Origin: Psychromonas sp. SP041
Lineage (GTDB): Bacteria > Pseudomonadota > Gammaproteobacteria > Enterobacterales > Psychromonadaceae
Length of the DNA stretch: 64,000 nt
Direction: 5' to 3'
NCBI RefSeq assembly: GCF_000470315.2
Contig: NZ_CBRF02000005.1
Location: 103,027 to 167,026, forward strand
Below, one piece after another: positions 9,865 through 19,327 of the stretch. Position numbers and translations under genes: made by a program. Within the stretch, counting starts at the first letter, position 1, and each line of letters begins with the position of its first letter. The notes beneath the pieces are model-generated. The model did not search any database, was not told where the DNA came from, and saw only the letters and a list, made by a program, of their open reading frames with translations.

Positions 9865-10488
9865 TTATGCGCGACTAGTTAACGCTAATGCGCCAGACGC
9901 ACCTACCAAAATACCACCACTCACTCGATTGATAATATGCAATTTGGCTTTTCCTGTTGTTAACACCTTGTTTGCTGAAAAGGCATACAGCATGACTAAG
10001 GTGAAATCTAATAAGGCCATCGTCGGACACATAATCGCCATTTGTGGAAAGAGTGGTTGGCTGGTATCGATAAATTGAGGGAAGAACGCAGTAAAGAATA
10101 CAATCGCTTTAGGGTTGCCAGCGGCGACCATAAACCCTGAAATATATAGACGAAGGTTGGACACTTTTTCTAAATCATCTTTTTTATCAACGCTTTTAGC
10201 GGGTGCAAGTAACATCTTGATCCCCATGTAAAACAAAGTCGCTGCCCCTAGCCATTTGATAATATCAAAAGCAAATTCAGAGTTTGCGATAACCAAACCT
10301 AAACCAATCGACACTAATATCATTTGTATAAAATTAGCGCTGATATCACCGAGTACGGTAAATATTGTTCTTTTTAAACCGTAGTTAATAGAGTGGACAA
10401 TACCCAGAAAAATACTCGGTCCTGGTGTGGCGGTTAAGACTAAACAAGCAACAACATACGTTAACCAAACTTCAAATTCCATCTTCAT
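9865..10488 (-). CDS. LysE/RhtB-family amino-acid exporter
   Basis: The 207-residue product has six hydrophobic segments and the family's TPGPSIFLGIVHSINYGLKRT motif near the N-terminus and GNPKAIVFFTAFFPQFID in the middle. LysE/RhtB proteins export amino acids such as lysine, threonine or homoserine lactone. The ATG at 10488 has AAGGA five bases upstream and avoids overlap with the preceding gene; an open start at 10524 would overlap it. The substrate cannot be read from the sequence. Confidence 0.9.
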   Translation of the reverse strand: MKMEFEVWLTYVVACLVLTATPGPSIFLGIVHSINYGLKRTIFTVLGDISANFIQMILVSIGLGLVIANSEFAFDIIKWLGAATLFYMGIKMLLAPAKSVDKKDDLEKVSNLRLYISGFMVAAGNPKAIVFFTAFFPQFIDTSQPLFPQMAIMCPTMALLDFTLVMLYAFSANKVLTTGKAKLHIINRVSGGILVGASGALALTSRA

Positions 10489-10489
10489 T

Positions 10490-10822
10490 TTATCCTTTTG
10501 TTTTACGAGTGACCCTATAAACATCTAATACACTGATGATCCAAACTGCTAGCATGATATAGGTATAAGTATCGAATGTTTGCATATCTGAACTCGTCAT
10601 TAGTGAGTTTGAAATAGCTGTGACATCTAAAGCAAGATTCCCATGTTGAATTTGCTCTACCATTTGATTGGTTTTAGCCAACATTCCTTGCACTAGCAAT
10701 AATAAAGGAATTGAAAAGCTAGCAATGAAGGCAAGACCAACAGCGTATTTTTTAAATACAAAATGCCCTAAACCGGGGTAGATTAAAGCCGACACTAGTA
10801 TTGCTTTTAATGATTTATTCAT
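10490..10822 (-). CDS. Small hypothetical membrane protein
   Basis: This 110-residue product has an N-terminal hydrophobic stretch (about 5-45, YPGLGHFVFKKYAVGLAFIASF) and a C-terminal helix (about 85-102), joined by a polar loop. The PGLGHF...K.Y..GL pattern recalls TM2-like small membrane proteins that begin with a GLG...G turn. It is just upstream of, and nearly abuts, the LysE-type exporter, so the two are probably co-transcribed. The function is unknown. Confidence 0.7.
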   Translation of the reverse strand: MNKSLKAILVSALIYPGLGHFVFKKYAVGLAFIASFSIPLLLLVQGMLAKTNQMVEQIQHGNLALDVTAISNSLMTSSDMQTFDTYTYIMLAVWIISVLDVYRVTRKTKG

Positions 10823-10845
10823 ACTGTCATCCTATCTTATAGCCG

Positions 10846-11094
10846 TTACCGTTCAAGGTGCAAAACTCAACAAGTGGTGAAGTGAACAGATGCTAGGCTA
10901 GAAAGAGGCAGATCTAACGAGTTAAATCGACACTGTCTAACAACGAAGCTGTTTACTTCATAGTTTGCCCTCTTGGGCGTTAGTTTGAAAATCAACTCAG
11001 CGTGCAACCTTCGAACATAACTCGTCATTGTCATCATGTTACGCCTTGATTTGGAGTCCAAGCTAATGACTGAACAAAGCACCCTGAACGGTAA
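10846..11094. repeat. 249-bp element with 16-bp terminal inverted repeats
   Basis: TTACCGTTCAAGGTGC (10846-10861) and GCACCCTGAACGGTAA (11079-11094) are inverted repeats with one mismatch. The 71-codon open frame inside (10867-11082, minus) resembles no protein and spans nearly the whole repeat, so it is treated as fortuitous. A second inverted pair, CCTATCTTATA (10831-10841) and TATAAGATAGG (11134-11144), brackets the element. It reads as a miniature non-coding mobile element or a large structured RNA. The rest of this 540-bp gene-free stretch, up to 11362, shows nothing further. Confidence 0.5.
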
Positions 11095-11362
11095 TGGGTA
11101 TAATGCTGTCTGTTTCAGAGCGTTAACTGCTTGTATAAGATAGGTATTTTGCGCTCTTATATTAATTAATCAACATAATAGAAGTGATATTTTTGTTGTT
11201 AAAACCTATCAATAATCTCTGTTTTTATATTTGGGGAGTTTGATTTCAGTTTTTATACACTGTAATCATAATTATGAAACAGCGTTTCAATTGTAATTGA
11301 TGGTGTTTGCTTTTTTGTGTATATTGATTTTGATATTTATGCATTCTGAGCGAGGACTTAAT

Positions 11363-12124
11363 ATGATTTTAGATTCGTTTCATTTGAAAGATAAAGTGGC
11401 CATTGTCACTGGTTGCAATACCGGATTAGGCCAAGCGATGGCCATTGGTTTAGCCGAAGCAGGTTGTAAAGTAGTCGGTGTCAACCGAACACCAGCCATA
11501 GAAACTGCTGAACAAATGCATGCTGGTGGTCACTCGTTTATTGATTATCGTGCTGACTTACTTAAGCAAGATGATATTCCTGGCATCATTCAGCAAACTA
11601 TCGATGCATTTGGTCGTATTGATATTTTAGTGAATAACGCAGGTATTATTCGTCGAGAAGATGCGCTTGATTTTTCTGAGCAAAATTGGGATGACGTGAT
11701 GAATATTAATAGCAAAACAGCTTTTTTCATGTCGCAAGCAGTAGCGAAGCAATTTATCGAGCAAGGTCAGGGTGGAAAAATTATTAATATTGCTTCAATG
11801 CTTTCTTTTCAAGGCGGGATTCGAGTGCCATCTTATACGGCATCAAAAAGTGCCTTAATGGGGATTACTCGCGCAATGGCAAATGAATGGGCTAAGTTTA
11901 ATATCAACGTTAATGCCATCGCACCGGGTTACATGGAAACAAACAATACGACTGCACTGAGGGAAGATGAAGATCGTAATGCTGCAATATTAGAGCGTAT
12001 CCCTGCGCAACGTTGGGGATTACCTCGTGATATTGCAGGACCTTGTGTCTTCTTAGCGTCTGATGCGGCTAATTATATTAATGGTTACACGATTGCCGTT
12101 GATGGTGGTTGGTTAGCACGTTAG
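11363..12124 (+). CDS. kduD: KduD-like short-chain dehydrogenase (2-deoxy-D-gluconate 3-dehydrogenase)
   Basis: The 253-residue product matches KduD in length and sequence: MILDSFHLKDKVAIVTGCNTGLGQAMAIGLAEAG with the NAD-binding TGxxxGxG, an NNAG at about residue 90, the catalytic Ser and YTASK near residue 156, and a C-terminal NGYTIAVDGGWLAR. KduD reduces 5-keto-4-deoxyuronate in pectin and alginate breakdown, or acts on 2-deoxy-gluconate. The ATG at 11363 has GAGG upstream; the longer frame to 11297 adds a hydrophobic leader that the family lacks. No kduI or other uronate gene is nearby, so the physiological substrate here is uncertain. Confidence 0.88.
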   Translation: MILDSFHLKDKVAIVTGCNTGLGQAMAIGLAEAGCKVVGVNRTPAIETAEQMHAGGHSFIDYRADLLKQDDIPGIIQQTIDAFGRIDILVNNAGIIRREDALDFSEQNWDDVMNINSKTAFFMSQAVAKQFIEQGQGGKIINIASMLSFQGGIRVPSYTASKSALMGITRAMANEWAKFNINVNAIAPGYMETNNTTALREDEDRNAAILERIPAQRWGLPRDIAGPCVFLASDAANYINGYTIAVDGGWLAR

Positions 12125-12363
12125 CCACATAGATACTATAGATGGAATAGGTACGATGAATGGAATAGATACGGTTTACTTTCAGCATTCTAATGATAAA
12201 ACCAATATAAGATAATCAGATGATAGATCAGCAAGTTGTCGCTCAAATACTGGGCTTTTTAAGTTTTGCTTTAGGTATTTATACCTTCTATCAAAAAGAC
12301 GATAAGAAGTTAAAAATTATCATGGTGGTGTTTAGTCTAAACCACATGATTCATTTTAGATTA

Positions 12364-12583
12364 TACCGATTACATTAAATATGTTATCTAAATTTTGCGC
12401 TGGAAAAACAGTTCAATTCAAGGCGTAAATTGAGCCTTTCGAAGATTAACTTCGTTAATCGTCTATCGGAGAATTAACCAAAAGATGTTAATTCTTTAAT
12501 GGCTGTTCCCTTTACGAAATTTATAACGAGGAAGTGGGCTGTTTTAACAAGTAAAATAGATAAGCTATTTATTGTGATTGGTA
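12364..12583. mobile_element. 220-bp MITE-like insertion in ygjV with 3-bp target duplication TTA
   Basis: The ends 12361-12381 and 12566-12586 are inverted repeats agreeing at 17 of 21 positions (TATACCRATYACA type), with weaker similarity reaching about 50 bp inward. TTA occurs on both flanks (12361-12363 and 12584-12586). Removing the element plus one TTA joins ATT CAT TTT AGA TTA to TTA GGC TCT and restores the YgjV reading MIHFRLLGS. It carries no open frame, so it would need a transposase supplied elsewhere. Confidence 0.8.
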
Positions 12584-12780
12584 TTATTAGGCTCTATCGT
12601 ATCGGCGTTAAGCGCTTTACTCTCTGCGATAAGAACTACAACGTCTATTTATATTTCTTCTAGCAAAGTAGCTGTTTTATTCATTATCTTAGGCTTGTGC
12701 AGTGGCTTTTATTTAGCAGATAGCATCTGGGATCTTTGGGCTGTGTTAGGAATGAGTTTTGGCACTTATGCTGTGTTTGT

Positions 12781-12820
12781 ATTAAAAGGTATTAAAAGGT
12801 ATTAAAAGGTATTAAAAGGT
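12781..12820 (+). repeat. 10-bp tandem repeat (ATTAAAAGGT)x4 inside ygjV
   Basis: Four identical 10-bp units sit where homologues read LKGIQMR. One unit would give continuous coding; the three extra units add 30 bp, keep the net frame, and create an in-frame TAA. This is a slippage-type mutation. Confidence 0.9.
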
Positions 12821-13048
12821 ATTCAAATGCGCATTGGTTTTTTATTAGGTGCGATGTGCTGGTTAATCAACAATATACTGGTTGGCTCAATAGGCGGTGC
12901 ATTATTAGAGGCAACACTTATTACCGTTAATGTTACTACCATTATTCGACTATTACGTGATAACCGCCTCGCTGTTGAACTCAAAGAAAAGGCGGTTGAG
13001 CTTTAAATCGTTAATATTGCTCTTTCAAGCTTAGACAAATCACATTGA

Positions 13049-13972
13049 TTATTGGGCGGTAACCTCTGCTAACTCAGGAACCATTTCATCTAATAAGTAT
13101 TGTATCGAAAGGTAGCTGAAGAATGAGAATGCACCACCGACCACGTCACCAGTAAAGTATTCTTTTTTATTTTTGTAGAAGGGCATACGCGTTCTAAATA
13201 CTGCAGTACTTGCGTTCTCAATGGTTTCTTTTGAAGCTAACCAAACCACCATATCATTGTTCAAAATATCCAATCGCTCTTCGCTAAACGATGCATAAAA
13301 AGCATCACCGGCTATTTGGTCTATTTCACTTGGAATAATAAAACCAAGGTCGATTAAAAATTGCGAGCGAAGATCTTTAGTCGCGTAAGCTCCAGGTTGT
13401 TTATTATAATAAAAAGCAACGGCTGCCGTTTTATTATGAAACTCCGGATGTTGTGCTTTTGTCTTCGCTAATTTCTCTTGTAAAGAGGTGACATGTTGCT
13501 TTGCTAATGCCGAAAAACCTAGTGCTTTACCAATAATTAAATGGCGAACATGCCAAGGAATTGTCCAATCTTCATATTTTGCTGGTGGCGCAAGCGTGGG
13601 AGCAATCGCATTTAACTTTTGGTACTCTTTTTTATTTATTGCTGAAGAAACACCAATAATGAGATCAGGTTTTAAAGCCGCTATTGCTTCGTAATCTAAT
13701 ATTCTTGGTTCGAGTAATATAGGTTTAGCATCGCCTAATTGCGCTTGCGCCCAAGGCCAAACACCATAAGGCTGACTACCATACCAATCACGGATGGCTA
13801 ATGGTTTTACACCAAAAGATAAAATATCATCGTGGTCTACATGCCCTACGGAAACAATACGTAGCGGTTGGTTATCAACTGTCAACGTACCGTATTTATG
13901 TTCTAACACGACCGGGAAAGCGATAGCAGTCACGCTAACCCAAAGACTTAATAAACCGATTATCCATTTCAT
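13049..13972 (-). CDS. Iron-siderophore ABC transporter substrate-binding protein
   Basis: The 307-residue product has an N-terminal signal peptide (MKWIIGLLSLWVSVTAIAF) and the two-lobed TroA/FhuD-like fold: LRIVSVGHVDHDDILSFGVKPLAIRDW, then a long linking helix, then FLIDLGFIIPSEIDQIAG. It captures ferric siderophore in the periplasm and delivers it to the FecCD permeases encoded just upstream in the operon. No lipobox cysteine is seen, so it is probably soluble. It is the last gene of the five-gene iron operon. The siderophore type is not predictable. Confidence 0.9.
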   Translation of the reverse strand: MKWIIGLLSLWVSVTAIAFPVVLEHKYGTLTVDNQPLRIVSVGHVDHDDILSFGVKPLAIRDWYGSQPYGVWPWAQAQLGDAKPILLEPRILDYEAIAALKPDLIIGVSSAINKKEYQKLNAIAPTLAPPAKYEDWTIPWHVRHLIIGKALGFSALAKQHVTSLQEKLAKTKAQHPEFHNKTAAVAFYYNKQPGAYATKDLRSQFLIDLGFIIPSEIDQIAGDAFYASFSEERLDILNNDMVVWLASKETIENASTAVFRTRMPFYKNKKEYFTGDVVGGAFSFFSYLSIQYLLDEMVPELAEVTAQ

Positions 13973-14048
13973 ACTGATGCCTTATTTTGTGATTTATTGG
14001 CTGTTCTTTTTAATACTGCTTCATAACAATCTAGGTTGAATCGCCGCT

Positions 14049-15083
14049 TTATGATGGCTTTCTAATTAATAGATAAGCAAACAATGGCGCACCAATTAAT
14101 GATGTCACTAATCCTGCGGCTAATTGAGTTGGAGCAAATAGTGTTTTACCAATAATATCCGCTGCTAATACCAAAATGGCACCAACCAATGCCGTTAATA
14201 ACAAGTGATTAGCTGCTCCACTACGAGTTATTCTACGTGCAAGATGTGGTGCTAATAATCCAATAAAGCCAAGCGGACCAACAACGGCTGTCGCAATCGC
14301 GGCGGCACCGACTGATATAGTGAGTTGTAAATACATCACTTTTTTTAAGTTGATCCCTAAACCAATCGCAACTTCATCCCCTAAGCTAATCCCTGACATG
14401 GTTCTTGCTTGATAAACCGCAAGGCAAATAAAGACAACAAAGGCTATGGATAGAGTATTTACATCATGCCAACCTGTTGCATGAGTACTACCAGCAAGCC
14501 ATGATAATGCGGTCATCGCCGATTGTAGATTGCCGTAAGTCAGTAAAGTAGAAATAATTGCACTGATAAAAGCGGCGACACCAATCCCTAATAGAATGAA
14601 CTTAAGAGGGTGGCCTTTACCACGCAATAATTGAATGATCGCAGCGATCAATACGGCGCCTACAAAGGCTGATATTTCTCGATAGCCATCGATATAAGAT
14701 GGAAATAAAATCGTTAATATCACGACCGCTAATGCCGCGCCTTGGCTAATACCCACTAAGCTTGGATCGGAGAGGGGATTACGCGTCATATTCTGTAATA
14801 GTGCACCGGATAAACCAAATAAAGCACCACTTAATGCGGCTACTAAACTTCTTGGTAAACGAAACTCCCAAATAATAAGTGAAGCTTGCGGATCGTTAAG
14901 CCACTGATCTTGTTTTAATAAGCTAAAAAAGCTGTCATGTAATGATAATGAATAACTGCCAGTGCTGGTTGCAAGTGTCATCACGGCTAATAAAAGTAAT
15001 GACAAAAAAACTGAATATAAAAGTGCAGATTTAACAAAGCGCATCGAGAATCGTTGTTCAAATAAGCGTATGGTTAACGGCAT
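14049..15083 (-). CDS. FecCD-family siderophore ABC transporter permease
   Basis: The 344-residue permease has about ten membrane helices with family blocks RLPRSLVAALSGALFGLSGALLQNMTRNPLSDPSLVG, GDEVAIGLGINL and VVGPLGFIGLLAPHLAR. Its start overlaps the stop of the upstream permease by one base (TAATG arrangement) with GAGG before it. The two permeases probably form a heterodimer. It imports ferric siderophore across the inner membrane. Confidence 0.93.
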   Translation of the reverse strand: MPLTIRLFEQRFSMRFVKSALLYSVFLSLLLLAVMTLATSTGSYSLSLHDSFFSLLKQDQWLNDPQASLIIWEFRLPRSLVAALSGALFGLSGALLQNMTRNPLSDPSLVGISQGAALAVVILTILFPSYIDGYREISAFVGAVLIAAIIQLLRGKGHPLKFILLGIGVAAFISAIISTLLTYGNLQSAMTALSWLAGSTHATGWHDVNTLSIAFVVFICLAVYQARTMSGISLGDEVAIGLGINLKKVMYLQLTISVGAAAIATAVVGPLGFIGLLAPHLARRITRSGAANHLLLTALVGAILVLAADIIGKTLFAPTQLAAGLVTSLIGAPLFAYLLIRKPS

Positions 15084-16081
15084 TAACGTACCCTCATTTT
15101 AACTAACCATATAAAAATAGGTGCGCCAATCAGGATGGTTATAAGACCTGTTGCGACTTCTTGAGGTTGAATAATCCATCGAGCCAATGTATCGATAAAT
15201 AATAGATAAATAGCGCCAAGCAAAATACAATAAAGCACTATCCAACGATAATCTGCGCCTACCCAAAAACGTACAACATGTGGAATTACTAAACCAATAA
15301 AACCTAATGGCCCTGCTAGTGCGACTGCAACTGAGGTTAGTATTACCACACAAGCTAATAGCTGCCATTTACGGCGACGAATATTAATGCCTAACCCTGT
15401 TGCAACTTCTTCTCCCATCGATAAAGCCGTGACGCTCGGAGCAAGCGCAATTGCACCACCTAATCCAATAATAATCCAAGGAAGACACCAATATAAAACG
15501 TTAATATCACTGGCTAATAAAGATCCTACTAACCAAGTGCGCATCTCTTGAAAGGTTTGTTCGTCAAGTAAATGATGTATTGCTAATAATGCCGCAGAAA
15601 AAGCAGTAAACGCCGAACCCGCTAGAATCAGGTTAAGAGGCGTGGTACCGCCTGGTGCTCTGGAAGCAATGCCCCAAACAATCACTGCGCTGATTAATGC
15701 GCCAATAGCGGCAACGAGGGGTAACCAAACTAATGATTCAGCATTAACAAACGTTGACCAATAAACCACCGCCAATGCGCCACCTGTTAACATGCCTAAT
15801 AAACCAGGATCAGCTAAAGGATTACGGGTAACCCCTTGCATTAACGCGCCGGAAACCGCTAAACATGCACCAACACATATCGCAATAATGGCACGAGGAA
15901 GGCGTAACTCTTGGATCACTAAGTGATTAAAATTGTCTTCATCAAAGGCATAAAAAGAGTGTGTTAAGTCAGTCAGTGAAATGGTTTTTGTACCAATCGA
16001 TAAATGCCATATCAAGGCTAATACCAGTAATACAAGCATCACTATTACGCCAGTAGAGCTTAACCATTGTTGGCGGTTCAT
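15083..16081 (-). CDS. FecCD-family siderophore ABC transporter permease
   Basis: The 332-residue permease carries the paired family motifs RLPRAIIAICVGACLAVSGALMQGVTRNPLADPGLLG, GEEVATGLGINIRRR and LAGPLGFIGLVIPHVVRF. Its first bases overlap the end of the ATPase gene by four bases (ATGA-type coupling), so translation is likely coupled. It partners with the neighbouring permease. Confidence 0.93.
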   Translation of the reverse strand: MNRQQWLSSTGVIVMLVLLVLALIWHLSIGTKTISLTDLTHSFYAFDEDNFNHLVIQELRLPRAIIAICVGACLAVSGALMQGVTRNPLADPGLLGMLTGGALAVVYWSTFVNAESLVWLPLVAAIGALISAVIVWGIASRAPGGTTPLNLILAGSAFTAFSAALLAIHHLLDEQTFQEMRTWLVGSLLASDINVLYWCLPWIIIGLGGAIALAPSVTALSMGEEVATGLGINIRRRKWQLLACVVILTSVAVALAGPLGFIGLVIPHVVRFWVGADYRWIVLYCILLGAIYLLFIDTLARWIIQPQEVATGLITILIGAPIFIWLVKMRVR

Positions 16082-16941
16082 ATCTCTACCTTATTCGTCT
16101 CATTTAATGCTTGGTTTGGCTTTTGTGTTTGTTTTTTCTTTTGAATAGGCACGCAAATCAGTGAATCAGATTCAGCATCTTTAATAACCTTTGAAGATAG
16201 GCCAAATACCGCTTTTAAATTGTCTGCATTAAATATTTTTTCAGGTGAGCCTTGAGCATAAATTTTGCCTTCTTTCATCATAATGAGATGGTCGGCATAA
16301 GCGGCCGCAAGGTTCAATTCATGTAAAACAATGACGAGGGTTCGATTGTGCTGATGTGCCATGTCACTTAACAGGTCAAGCAAGTCTACTTGTACTTTTA
16401 AATCGAGGTAGGTAGTCGGTTCATCTAACAAAATAATATCGGTTTGCTGAGCGAGTACCATCGCAATCCAGCAACGTTGTCTTTGTCCACCTGATAAATC
16501 GGCAATAGCACGATCCGCTAAGGCTTCTACATTAGCTTGTTGCATTGCCAGTGTTACTGCATCTTCATCTTCGGTGCTCCATTGCTTTAAAAAGCTTTGG
16601 TGTGGATAACGACCTTGCGCCACTAATTCTTTGACTGATAAACCTTCTGGTGCTATCGGTCCTTGTGGTAATAAAGCCATTCTTTTTGCAACCTGTTTGG
16701 CAGGCAGTGAATGGATACTTTTATTATCCAGTAACACTTCGCCATCAAGCGGTGACAATACTCGAGCTAAACATTTTAATAATGTTGATTTACCACAACC
16801 ATTTGAGCCGATTAATATACTAATTTTTCCCTGCTCAATATTAAGATCGACTCCTTTAACAATCGGCGTTGAATAACCTACCACAAGGTTATTCGTGCGT
16901 AAGCTAATAGCCGAGGTATTTATGTTTTGTTTTGTTGTCAT
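16078..16941 (-). CDS. Siderophore ABC transporter ATP-binding protein
   Basis: The 287-residue FecE/FhuC-type ATPase shows Walker A IGSNGCGKST (about residue 45), signature DLSGGQRQRCWIAMVLAQ, Walker B DIILLDEPTTYLDLK and the switch histidine in VIVLHELN. It powers the two FecCD permeases downstream. The last 25 residues are a Lys/Gln-rich tail outside the fold. Confidence 0.94.
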   Translation of the reverse strand: MTTKQNINTSAISLRTNNLVVGYSTPIVKGVDLNIEQGKISILIGSNGCGKSTLLKCLARVLSPLDGEVLLDNKSIHSLPAKQVAKRMALLPQGPIAPEGLSVKELVAQGRYPHQSFLKQWSTEDEDAVTLAMQQANVEALADRAIADLSGGQRQRCWIAMVLAQQTDIILLDEPTTYLDLKVQVDLLDLLSDMAHQHNRTLVIVLHELNLAAAYADHLIMMKEGKIYAQGSPEKIFNADNLKAVFGLSSKVIKDAESDSLICVPIQKKKQTQKPNQALNETNKVEI

Positions 16942-16966
16942 GTTTAGCTGAGTCTTATAATGGCTG

Positions 16967-17725
16967 TTATTTATGTGCTTTAGGGCAGGTTGAGCAAAGC
17001 TTGCTATTCACTTTATAAGCGAGACAGCAGCTTGTTCGTACGAAGTCGATTGTTTGCCCATCTTTTACTTTTAAAGATTTAAGTAATTTCTCAGGTAACC
17101 CCATCGCTTTAATCCATATTTGTGCATGTTTTAATACATCTTGATCGCTAAAATCAGGGACTAGGTTTTTCACTTTAAGTAAATTACCTAATATTAAATC
17201 AGCAATAAAACGGCCTGAATAACCCGGTCTACATCGTTGTAATGAATCTAATTGCGTTCGGTAATGTTCAAGTAAAGGAGCTAATTGAGAGGCCGCTAAT
17301 GGGATTAACTGTTCGGCCTGCCCACTGACTATTTTATCGCTGTGGAATGTAAAGCCGACAATAGCTGCATGCTGACGTTGTTGCTTAAAACGAGTAAAGT
17401 CGGGCAATTGTTTTAAGCCATAGATACTTATAAAAGCGATATAAATAGGTTGCCAACAGAGGAGGTGCCAAGTTCTTGCTTTAAAGTATGAATGGCCTGC
17501 ATCAGGATTACTTTTTTCTAAATCATCAATTAACGCTTGGATAGTTAATTGGTCTTGTTGCTCACCGATAAGCCAATCAATATTCTGCTTTTCTGGTAAC
17601 TGATTTTGTTGTGTTACCGCAACAGGATCTTCAAGTTTTCCATCTAAATAAGAAATAACATGTCTGCATAAATCAAACATTGGGGTAAGTGCATCATGTT
17701 GTAATGTTGAATGATACATAGTCAT
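16967..17725 (-). CDS. FhuF-like siderophore-iron reductase
   Basis: The 252-residue product ends in RTSCCLAYKVNSKLCSTCPKAHK, the C-C-x10-C-x2-C arrangement that binds the [2Fe-2S] cluster of FhuF. FhuF-family proteins reduce ferric siderophore in the cytoplasm and release Fe2+. As first gene of the operon it completes the pathway: capture, import, then reductive release. The start could be the ATG at 17725 or the ATG two codons later at 17719; neither has a strong ribosome site. The middle part of the protein is poorly conserved, which is normal for the family. Confidence 0.88.
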   Translation of the reverse strand: MTMYHSTLQHDALTPMFDLCRHVISYLDGKLEDPVAVTQQNQLPEKQNIDWLIGEQQDQLTIQALIDDLEKSNPDAGHSYFKARTWHLLCWQPIYIAFISIYGLKQLPDFTRFKQQRQHAAIVGFTFHSDKIVSGQAEQLIPLAASQLAPLLEHYRTQLDSLQRCRPGYSGRFIADLILGNLLKVKNLVPDFSDQDVLKHAQIWIKAMGLPEKLLKSLKVKDGQTIDFVRTSCCLAYKVNSKLCSTCPKAHK

Positions 17726-17812
17726 TAAAGCAGCCTACTTAGATTACATATTATTGGGTTTTATATCGAAGAGTCTTGCCCAAGAAATAAGTAATGATTG
17801 TTATTAGTGTTT

Positions 17813-17831
17813 ATCATTGATAATCATTATC
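17813..17831 (-). promoter_or_regulatory. Fur box upstream of the siderophore operon
   Basis: ATCATTGATAATCATTATC agrees with the Fur consensus GATAATGATAATCATTATC at 15 of 19 positions, and a further ATCGATAAT follows. It lies about 90 bp upstream of the fhuF-like start, where repression by Fur-Fe2+ would act. The rest of the roughly 490-bp gap to the DMT gene shows no other recognisable signal. Confidence 0.75.
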
Positions 17832-18217
17832 GATAATTAATGAGGGAAGATATTATATGACCTGTATTTCTATTGCAATAAAAACGGGGAGTAGCGCTGA
17901 ATCAATAACGGTAAGCTGATCGAATAGGAGATCATTTTTATAAAAAGTATTAACCATAAAAACCGATGTTATTTATGGGGTACCTTAAATATTAAATAGT
18001 TAAGAAGCGCGTTGTAAAAGATGACTTAAAGTGAATATTAATTAAATTAGAAAGGTCGTTATGATATTGCTTTTTTGCATAAGCTTCGCATGATAGTCTC
18101 GCTTAAAAGCATATTCCATGAATAGCTTATTTGGGCTTAATTCAAACTAAATACAATTGTTTATTAAGCATTATTGGCTAAGTATACGGAAATCAAATAA
18201 ATAATATCGGAGACGAC

Positions 18218-19108
18218 ATGAATAGAGCTTACATCAGTGCATTACTCACCATTTTAATGTGGTCTTCTTTAGCGGTATTAACCGTGACGATTACACATAT
18301 CCCATCATTGCTTTCAGTAGGGTTAGTGCTGATTTTCGCCTCAATTCCTGGTTTGAAATATTGGCGTCAATGGAAGTTACCGTGGAAAGTGTGGTTAAGT
18401 GCAGTTATTGGTATGTTTGGTTACCACTTTTTATTGTTTGATGCTTTTTCTCGCTCTCCGGCGATGAGCGTTAATATGATTCAATACCTGTGGCCACTAT
18501 TTATTGTGTTGGGGACGCCATTATTTAGCCAATCTCGTCTTAACTTCGGTCATGTTATTGGCGCTACTTTAGGATTTGGCGGGGTATTGCTGACGCTTGC
18601 TCAAGAACCGATCGCCTTTAATGTTGCTGACCTACTTGGTTATGGCGAAGCCTTTATTGCGGCCTTATTATGGGCTTTTTATACATTATCTAATCGTCGT
18701 TATACTAAAATGCCAATGTCAGCAGTGGCTGGGTTTTGTTTATTCTCGGGCATTTTAGCGTTAACCAGTTATGCATTAACAGCAGACATTCAAGCGGTGA
18801 TCCCGTCAGGCAATGACTTATTAGTCATTGGTTTGTTAGGGCTTGGGCCAATGGGGCTAAGCTTCTATACTTGGGATTATGCTATTCGTCACGGTGATAC
18901 ACGGGTGATTGGCGCGCTTGCTTATTTAGCGCCTTTATTGTCGGTTATTTGGATGGCGATATTTATTCCAGAAGTTACCTTAAAGCCTGTTCACCTTGTT
19001 ACCTTAATCTTAATTATTGGTGGCGCATCACTAGGTCAGTATGTTGAGAAGCGTAAACTAGCTGCTTTATTGGTGGTTAATAGCGGTGAGCCTGCTGTTA
19101 AAGGTTAA
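18218..19108 (+). CDS. EamA/DMT-family transporter
   Basis: The 296-residue product contains ten predicted membrane helices in two EamA repeats (about 1-135 and 140-285). MWSSLAVLTVTITHIPSL, FGYHFLLFDAFSRSPAMSVNMIQYLWPLFIVL and GLGPMGLSFYTWDYAIRHGDTRVIGALAYLAPLLSV are typical of YddG-like exporters. Substrates of such proteins are amino acids or related metabolites; which one is not predictable. The ATG follows GGAGACGAC. Confidence 0.88.
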   Translation: MNRAYISALLTILMWSSLAVLTVTITHIPSLLSVGLVLIFASIPGLKYWRQWKLPWKVWLSAVIGMFGYHFLLFDAFSRSPAMSVNMIQYLWPLFIVLGTPLFSQSRLNFGHVIGATLGFGGVLLTLAQEPIAFNVADLLGYGEAFIAALLWAFYTLSNRRYTKMPMSAVAGFCLFSGILALTSYALTADIQAVIPSGNDLLVIGLLGLGPMGLSFYTWDYAIRHGDTRVIGALAYLAPLLSVIWMAIFIPEVTLKPVHLVTLILIIGGASLGQYVEKRKLAALLVVNSGEPAVKG

Positions 19109-19327
19109 ATAATAGAAAAACAGTAAGATCATTTCATCGCGTTATCGTTTATGCTCGCATAAATTGGTTAGCGCAAATAAATGTCGGGTTTATTTAAGTT
19201 GTTATTTATTTTTTATTTAATCTAAAACGCTTAATTGTTTTATAGAAATTGCCTCTAAATAGTTAGGGGTAAACGGAGTGGAAGCACAGCCTTAGTGCAC
19301 AAAATATAACCAATGCACTTTTATTGA

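Larger units (their letters stand above)
12220..13005 (+). pseudogene. ygjV: ygjV-family inner-membrane protein gene, disrupted by a short element and a tandem repeat
   Basis: Three blocks match E. coli YgjV in order. Block 1 (12220-12363) begins MIDQQVVAQILGFLSFALGIYTF and ends at MIHFRL. Block 2 (12584-12802) begins LLGSIVSALSALLSAIRT, and block 3 (12821-13005) contains MRIGFLLGAMCWLINNILVGS and ends KAVEL. A 220-bp element separates blocks 1 and 2 and introduces a stop at 12376. Four copies of ATTAAAAGGT between blocks 2 and 3 introduce a TAA at 12803-12805 while keeping the net frame. As written only short fragments can be made. YgjV proteins are small multi-pass membrane proteins of unknown role. 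Confidence 0.85.

Noticed and set aside
10867..11082. 71-codon minus-strand frame
   Set aside because: It fills the inside of the inverted-repeat element, has no ribosome site and resembles no protein.
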